Assembly: GCA_903826405.1 (NCBI GenBank)
Contig: CAIKEH010000013.1
Location: 124,001-188,000, forward strand
Origin: an uncultured bacterium
GTDB taxonomy: Bacteria; Bacteroidota; Bacteroidia; Chitinophagales; Chitinophagaceae
Length of the DNA stretch: 64,000 nt
Direction of reading: 5' to 3'
Shown here: positions 61,139-64,000 of the stretch, piece after piece
Layout of the letters: each line of letters opens with the position of its first letter
How positions within the stretch are numbered: position 1 is the stretch's first letter
Notes under the pieces: model-generated
What the model saw: only the letters and a program-made list of their open reading frames with translations
Databases searched by the model: none
Told to the model about the DNA's origin: nothing
Program-made: the position numbers and the translations under genes

Positions 61139-62656
61139 ATGCAGTCACAACATTTATCGGAACAGGAACAGATCAGGCGTGAAAAACTGAACGAACTCAG
61201 GCAATTGGGCATGGATCCATACCCTGCCCCACTTTTTCCTGTCAATGCATATGCGGGCATCATCAAAGCGCAGTATACGGGTGCAGATGACACGGCCAAG
61301 TTCTCCGATGTATGTCTTGCTGGTCGTATCATGGGAGTTCGCGACATGGGCAAGGCCTCCTTCGCTTCCATTCAGGACAGCACTGGAAGGATCCAACTTT
61401 ACATCAAACGCGATGAGATCTGCCCCGGCGAGGACAAAAACCTCTATGATAAAATATGGAAACACCTGATTGACATTGGAGACATCATCGGCGTTAAAGG
61501 ATACATCTTCACAACCAAGACCGGGGAGACCTCCGTACACGTGAGGGAATTCACCCTCCTCAACAAATCACTCAAGCCGCTGCCGGTGGTCAAGGAGAAA
61601 GAAGGAGAGACTTTCGATGCCGTGACCGATCCCGAATTCCGCTATCGTCAGCGATATGCGGATCTGCTGGTCAACCCGCAAGTGCGTGATACTTTCGTGA
61701 AGCGAACGAAATTCATCAATGCCATACGTACATTCCTGAATGATCGCGGCGCACTGGAAGTGGACACCCCTGTTCTGCAAAGTATTCCCGGAGGGGCCGC
61801 AGCCAGGCCATTCACGACCCACCACAATGCACTTGACATCCCCATGTACTTGCGCATCGCAAATGAACTTTACCTCAAGCGACTCATCGTGGGCGGGTTC
61901 GACTGGGTTTATGAATTCAGCCGAAATTTCCGGAATGAGGGAATGGACCGCACTCATAACCCCGAATTCACCGTTCTTGAGTTCTATACCGCATACAAAG
62001 ATTATCTGTGGATGATGGAAACTACGGAACAGTTACTCGAGCATGCAGCCCTGGCCGTCAACGGTTCTAGGGATGTTGAGGTCGAGGGAACCGTAATCAG
62101 CTTCAAAGCTCCATTCAAGCGTGTGACCATGTACGATGCCATACGTGAACATACCGGTGTGGACATCGGCGGGATGGATGAAGATCAATTGCGTGAAACC
62201 TGCAAAAAACTGAACATTCCGGTGGACAAGACCATGGGTAAGGGTAAGCTCATCGATGAGATCTTCAGCGAGAAATGTGAGCATCACTATATTCAGCCCA
62301 CTTTCATAACCGACTATCCTGTCGAAATGAGTCCACTCACCAAAAAGCATAGGAGCAAACCCGACCTGGTGGAACGTTTTGAATTGATGGTCAACGGAAA
62401 AGAGATCGCAAATGCCTATTCCGAGCTCAATGACCCCATTGAACAGCGTGAAAGGTTCGAAGAACAAGTCAAACTGATGGAACGCGGTGACCATGAAGCC
62501 ATGTTCATCGATCATGATTTCCTAAGAGCCCTGGAATATGGTATGCCCCCCACCGCGGGCATCGGCTTGGGTATCGACCGCATATGCATGCTGCTGACTA
62601 ACCAGACATCCATACAGGATGTCCTGCTGTTTCCCATGATGAGGCCCGAACAATAG
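61139..62656 (+). CDS. lysS: Lysyl-tRNA synthetase, class II
   Basis: Charges tRNA-Lys with lysine. The 505-residue protein has the N-terminal OB-fold (about 55-160: [23 protein letters not shown]), and class II motifs including motif 2 [20 protein letters not shown] and motif 3 [15 protein letters not shown]. Length is normal. No T-box is visible in its leader. It is the last plus-strand gene before the M20 gene at the window end. Confidence 0.97.
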   Translation: MQSQHLSEQEQIRREKLNELRQLGMDPYPAPLFPVNAYAGIIKAQYTGADDTAKFSDVCLAGRIMGVRDMGKASFASIQDSTGRIQLYIKRDEICPGEDKNLYDKIWKHLIDIGDIIGVKGYIFTTKTGETSVHVREFTLLNKSLKPLPVVKEKEGETFDAVTDPEFRYRQRYADLLVNPQVRDTFVKRTKFINAIRTFLNDRGALEVDTPVLQSIPGGAAARPFTTHHNALDIPMYLRIANELYLKRLIVGGFDWVYEFSRNFRNEGMDRTHNPEFTVLEFYTAYKDYLWMMETTEQLLEHAALAVNGSRDVEVEGTVISFKAPFKRVTMYDAIREHTGVDIGGMDEDQLRETCKKLNIPVDKTMGKGKLIDEIFSEKCEHHYIQPTFITDYPVEMSPLTKKHRSKPDLVERFELMVNGKEIANAYSELNDPIEQRERFEEQVKLMERGDHEAMFIDHDFLRALEYGMPPTAGIGLGIDRICMLLTNQTSIQDVLLFPMMRPEQ

Positions 62657-62746
62657 ATTCACCTGTTCTGGTTTCCTATCGATCAAGGAGGGTATGTATA
62701 ATACCAATCTGGCAAGCCATAAAGTAGCCAGTATAGGAATTCGGAA

Positions 62747-64000
62747 TTAATCCCTATAATTCAACGCCGGCTTCCTGTCTCCAAGCAATGCCTTATACTG
62801 GTAACTTCCTTTTTTCTGTAAGAATTCCTTTTTCGCCGCTTCGATCAACCCCGGGTTGTGCAGCAGTTCGATGCCCATGTTTGATAGTGCCTTTGCAGCG
62901 GCTACCATGCCCTTTATTCCTATATCGGTTCCGCCACAAGCGATCGCCTGCCAACTGTGCGCTGGCGTGCCTGGAACCCAGGTGGCCGTGCTGAAGCCTA
63001 CAGTGGGAACATTGTAGCTGACATCGCCGACATCCGTGGAGCCTGTTCCGTCTTTGACGACGGATTTGAATGGCTTGATGATACCAGCTTCGCTGATATC
63101 GGGATATTTAAAAGTGAAACTGGACTGTATCTTTTTACCGAACTCCACTTCTTCAGGGCTGAGTATAACGGGACCGGCCAATTGCAGTTGTTTGTACATA
63201 ACCGAATTCAGGGTGTCGATGAGCAGCAGGTCATGCGTCCCTCCTATGATCTCATACTTCATCGTGGTGCCTGTGCCCAGGGCAGCGCCCTCGGCTGCCT
63301 TGGCCACTCTATCGAAGATGCTGACCACAATATCTTTGTCCGGGTGGCGGACATAATAATAGACTTCAGCGAAATCGGGGACGACATTTGGCGCCTTCCC
63401 ACCATTGGTGATCACATAATGGATACGTGTGGTGGAAGGAACATGTTCCCTCATCATATTGACCATGTTATCCATGGCTTCAACACCATCCAGAGCGGAT
63501 CTTCCATTTTCAGGTGAAGCTGCTGCGTGTGCTGAAAGACCATAAAAACGGAATTTGGCCGATTTGTTCGCCAAAGCGCCATCCGTATTCACGCTGTTTG
63601 CGTTACCCGGATGCCAATGCAGTACGATATCCACACCGTTGAATAGACTTTCTCGAGTCATGTACACTTTTCCGGAACCACCCTCTTCAGCCGGGCAACC
63701 ATATACCTTTAACGTTCCCTTCCAGTTATTGGCAGCCATTTGATTTTTGATGGCTATGCCTGCTGCAACAGATGCCGTACCGAATAGATGGTGGCCGCAG
63801 GCATGTCCTGAATTCTTGCCATCGGCCAGTTTTCGGTCGGGAACGGCCTCCTGGGTAATACCGGGAAGTGCATCGTATTCAGCCAATATGGCTATGACCG
63901 GAGATCCGGAACCATACGTGGCCACAAAAGAAGTCGGGATCCCAGCCACAGCGGCCTGAACCTGGAATCCATTATCAGATAATTCCTTTTGGAGTAGGAC
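62747..64000 (-). CDS. M20-family amidohydrolase (AbgB-like), N-terminus cut by window edge
   Basis: Metal-dependent amidohydrolase acting on N-acyl amino acids or aminobenzoyl-glutamate-type substrates. At least 417 residues are in the window: the frame is open to base 64000 and continues upstream (VLLQKELSDNGFQVQAAVAG lies at the edge). The metal-binding GHACGHHLFGTASVAAG and the catalytic CPAEEGGSGKVYM are clear, as is the lid/dimerisation domain (LSAHAAASPENGRSALDGVEAMDN, then THDLLLID). The C-terminus is complete. Signal peptide cannot be judged. Confidence 0.92.
   Translation of the reverse strand, partial: VLLQKELSDNGFQVQAAVAGIPTSFVATYGSGSPVIAILAEYDALPGITQEAVPDRKLADGKNSGHACGHHLFGTASVAAGIAIKNQMAANNWKGTLKVYGCPAEEGGSGKVYMTRESLFNGVDIVLHWHPGNANSVNTDGALANKSAKFRFYGLSAHAAASPENGRSALDGVEAMDNMVNMMREHVPSTTRIHYVITNGGKAPNVVPDFAEVYYYVRHPDKDIVVSIFDRVAKAAEGAALGTGTTMKYEIIGGTHDLLLIDTLNSVMYKQLQLAGPVILSPEEVEFGKKIQSSFTFKYPDISEAGIIKPFKSVVKDGTGSTDVGDVSYNVPTVGFSTATWVPGTPAHSWQAIACGGTDIGIKGMVAAAKALSNMGIELLHNPGLIEAAKKEFLQKKGSYQYKALLGDRKPALNYRD

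Noticed and set aside
1-64000. CRISPR arrays, tRNA/rRNA genes, insertion sequences or prophage
   Set aside because: No spaced short repeats, cloverleaf motifs, transposase or phage genes were seen on either strand.

Overview
This window is ordinary chromosome from a member of the Bacteroidota, most likely near the Chitinophagales/Chitinophagaceae (inference). The evidence is lineage-typical genes (GldC, a type IX secretion cargo protein, DUF4290, DUF6089, DUF2911, a POTRA outer membrane protein), promoters of the Bacteroidota type (TTTG, about 17-20 nt, TAnnTTTG) and few Shine-Dalgarno sequences. I see no tRNA, rRNA, CRISPR array, prophage or insertion sequence. Base composition looks moderate, with a visibly GC-richer stretch around 5-15 kb.

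Layout. 1-3.0 kb (minus): a CPBP protease, a DUF2007 protein, CdsA and an edge-truncated GntP permease form a tight operon facing away from dusB. 4.1-9.6 kb: ACT and membrane protein genes, then an AraC-type membrane regulator convergent with a beta-barrel protein and a lipoprotein amidohydrolase. 9.8-13.0 kb (minus): aldehyde dehydrogenase, glutathione peroxidase and a metallo-hydrolase interrupted by one in-frame stop. 13.0-15.3 kb (plus): tadA, superoxide dismutase and an SbtA-type bicarbonate transporter. 15.3-25.6 kb (minus): rpmH/rnpA/yidD, then the envelope cluster POTRA protein, nadK, DUF6089 barrel, uppS, bamA, two ompH-like chaperones and murI. 25.7-29.9 kb (minus): CBS protein, alpha/beta hydrolase, CvpA, YqeY-like, GldC and a glycosyltransferase. 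30.1-35.5 kb (plus): secretion cargo, DUF4290, murA, gmk and a CorC-like protein. 35.7-44.6 kb (minus): histidine kinase and response regulator followed by a heavy-metal RND efflux operon that contains an extra porin-like gene. 44.8-55.7 kb: tatC, rpiB, M28 peptidase, deoxyhypusine synthase homologue, acpH-like, CoA-transferase, DUF2911, asnB, a cystathionine enzyme and TIGR02757. 55.8-64 kb: acetoacetyl-CoA synthetase, a desaturase, a fumarylacetoacetase-fold protein that has lost its metal ligands, lysS and an edge-truncated M20 amidohydrolase.

No wholly new multi-gene system is evident. The points most worth a second look are: the fumarylacetoacetase-fold protein lacking all three metal ligands (probable pseudoenzyme); matching 11-bp-phased TTAAC direct repeats in front of both the two-component operon and the efflux operon, a likely shared operator; an OprB-like porin inside that efflux operon; MurA with Asp in place of the fosfomycin-target Cys; promoter boxes only 4-6 nt before several start codons, implying leaderless mRNAs; a nonsense-interrupted metallo-hydrolase; and a deoxyhypusine synthase homologue in a bacterium.
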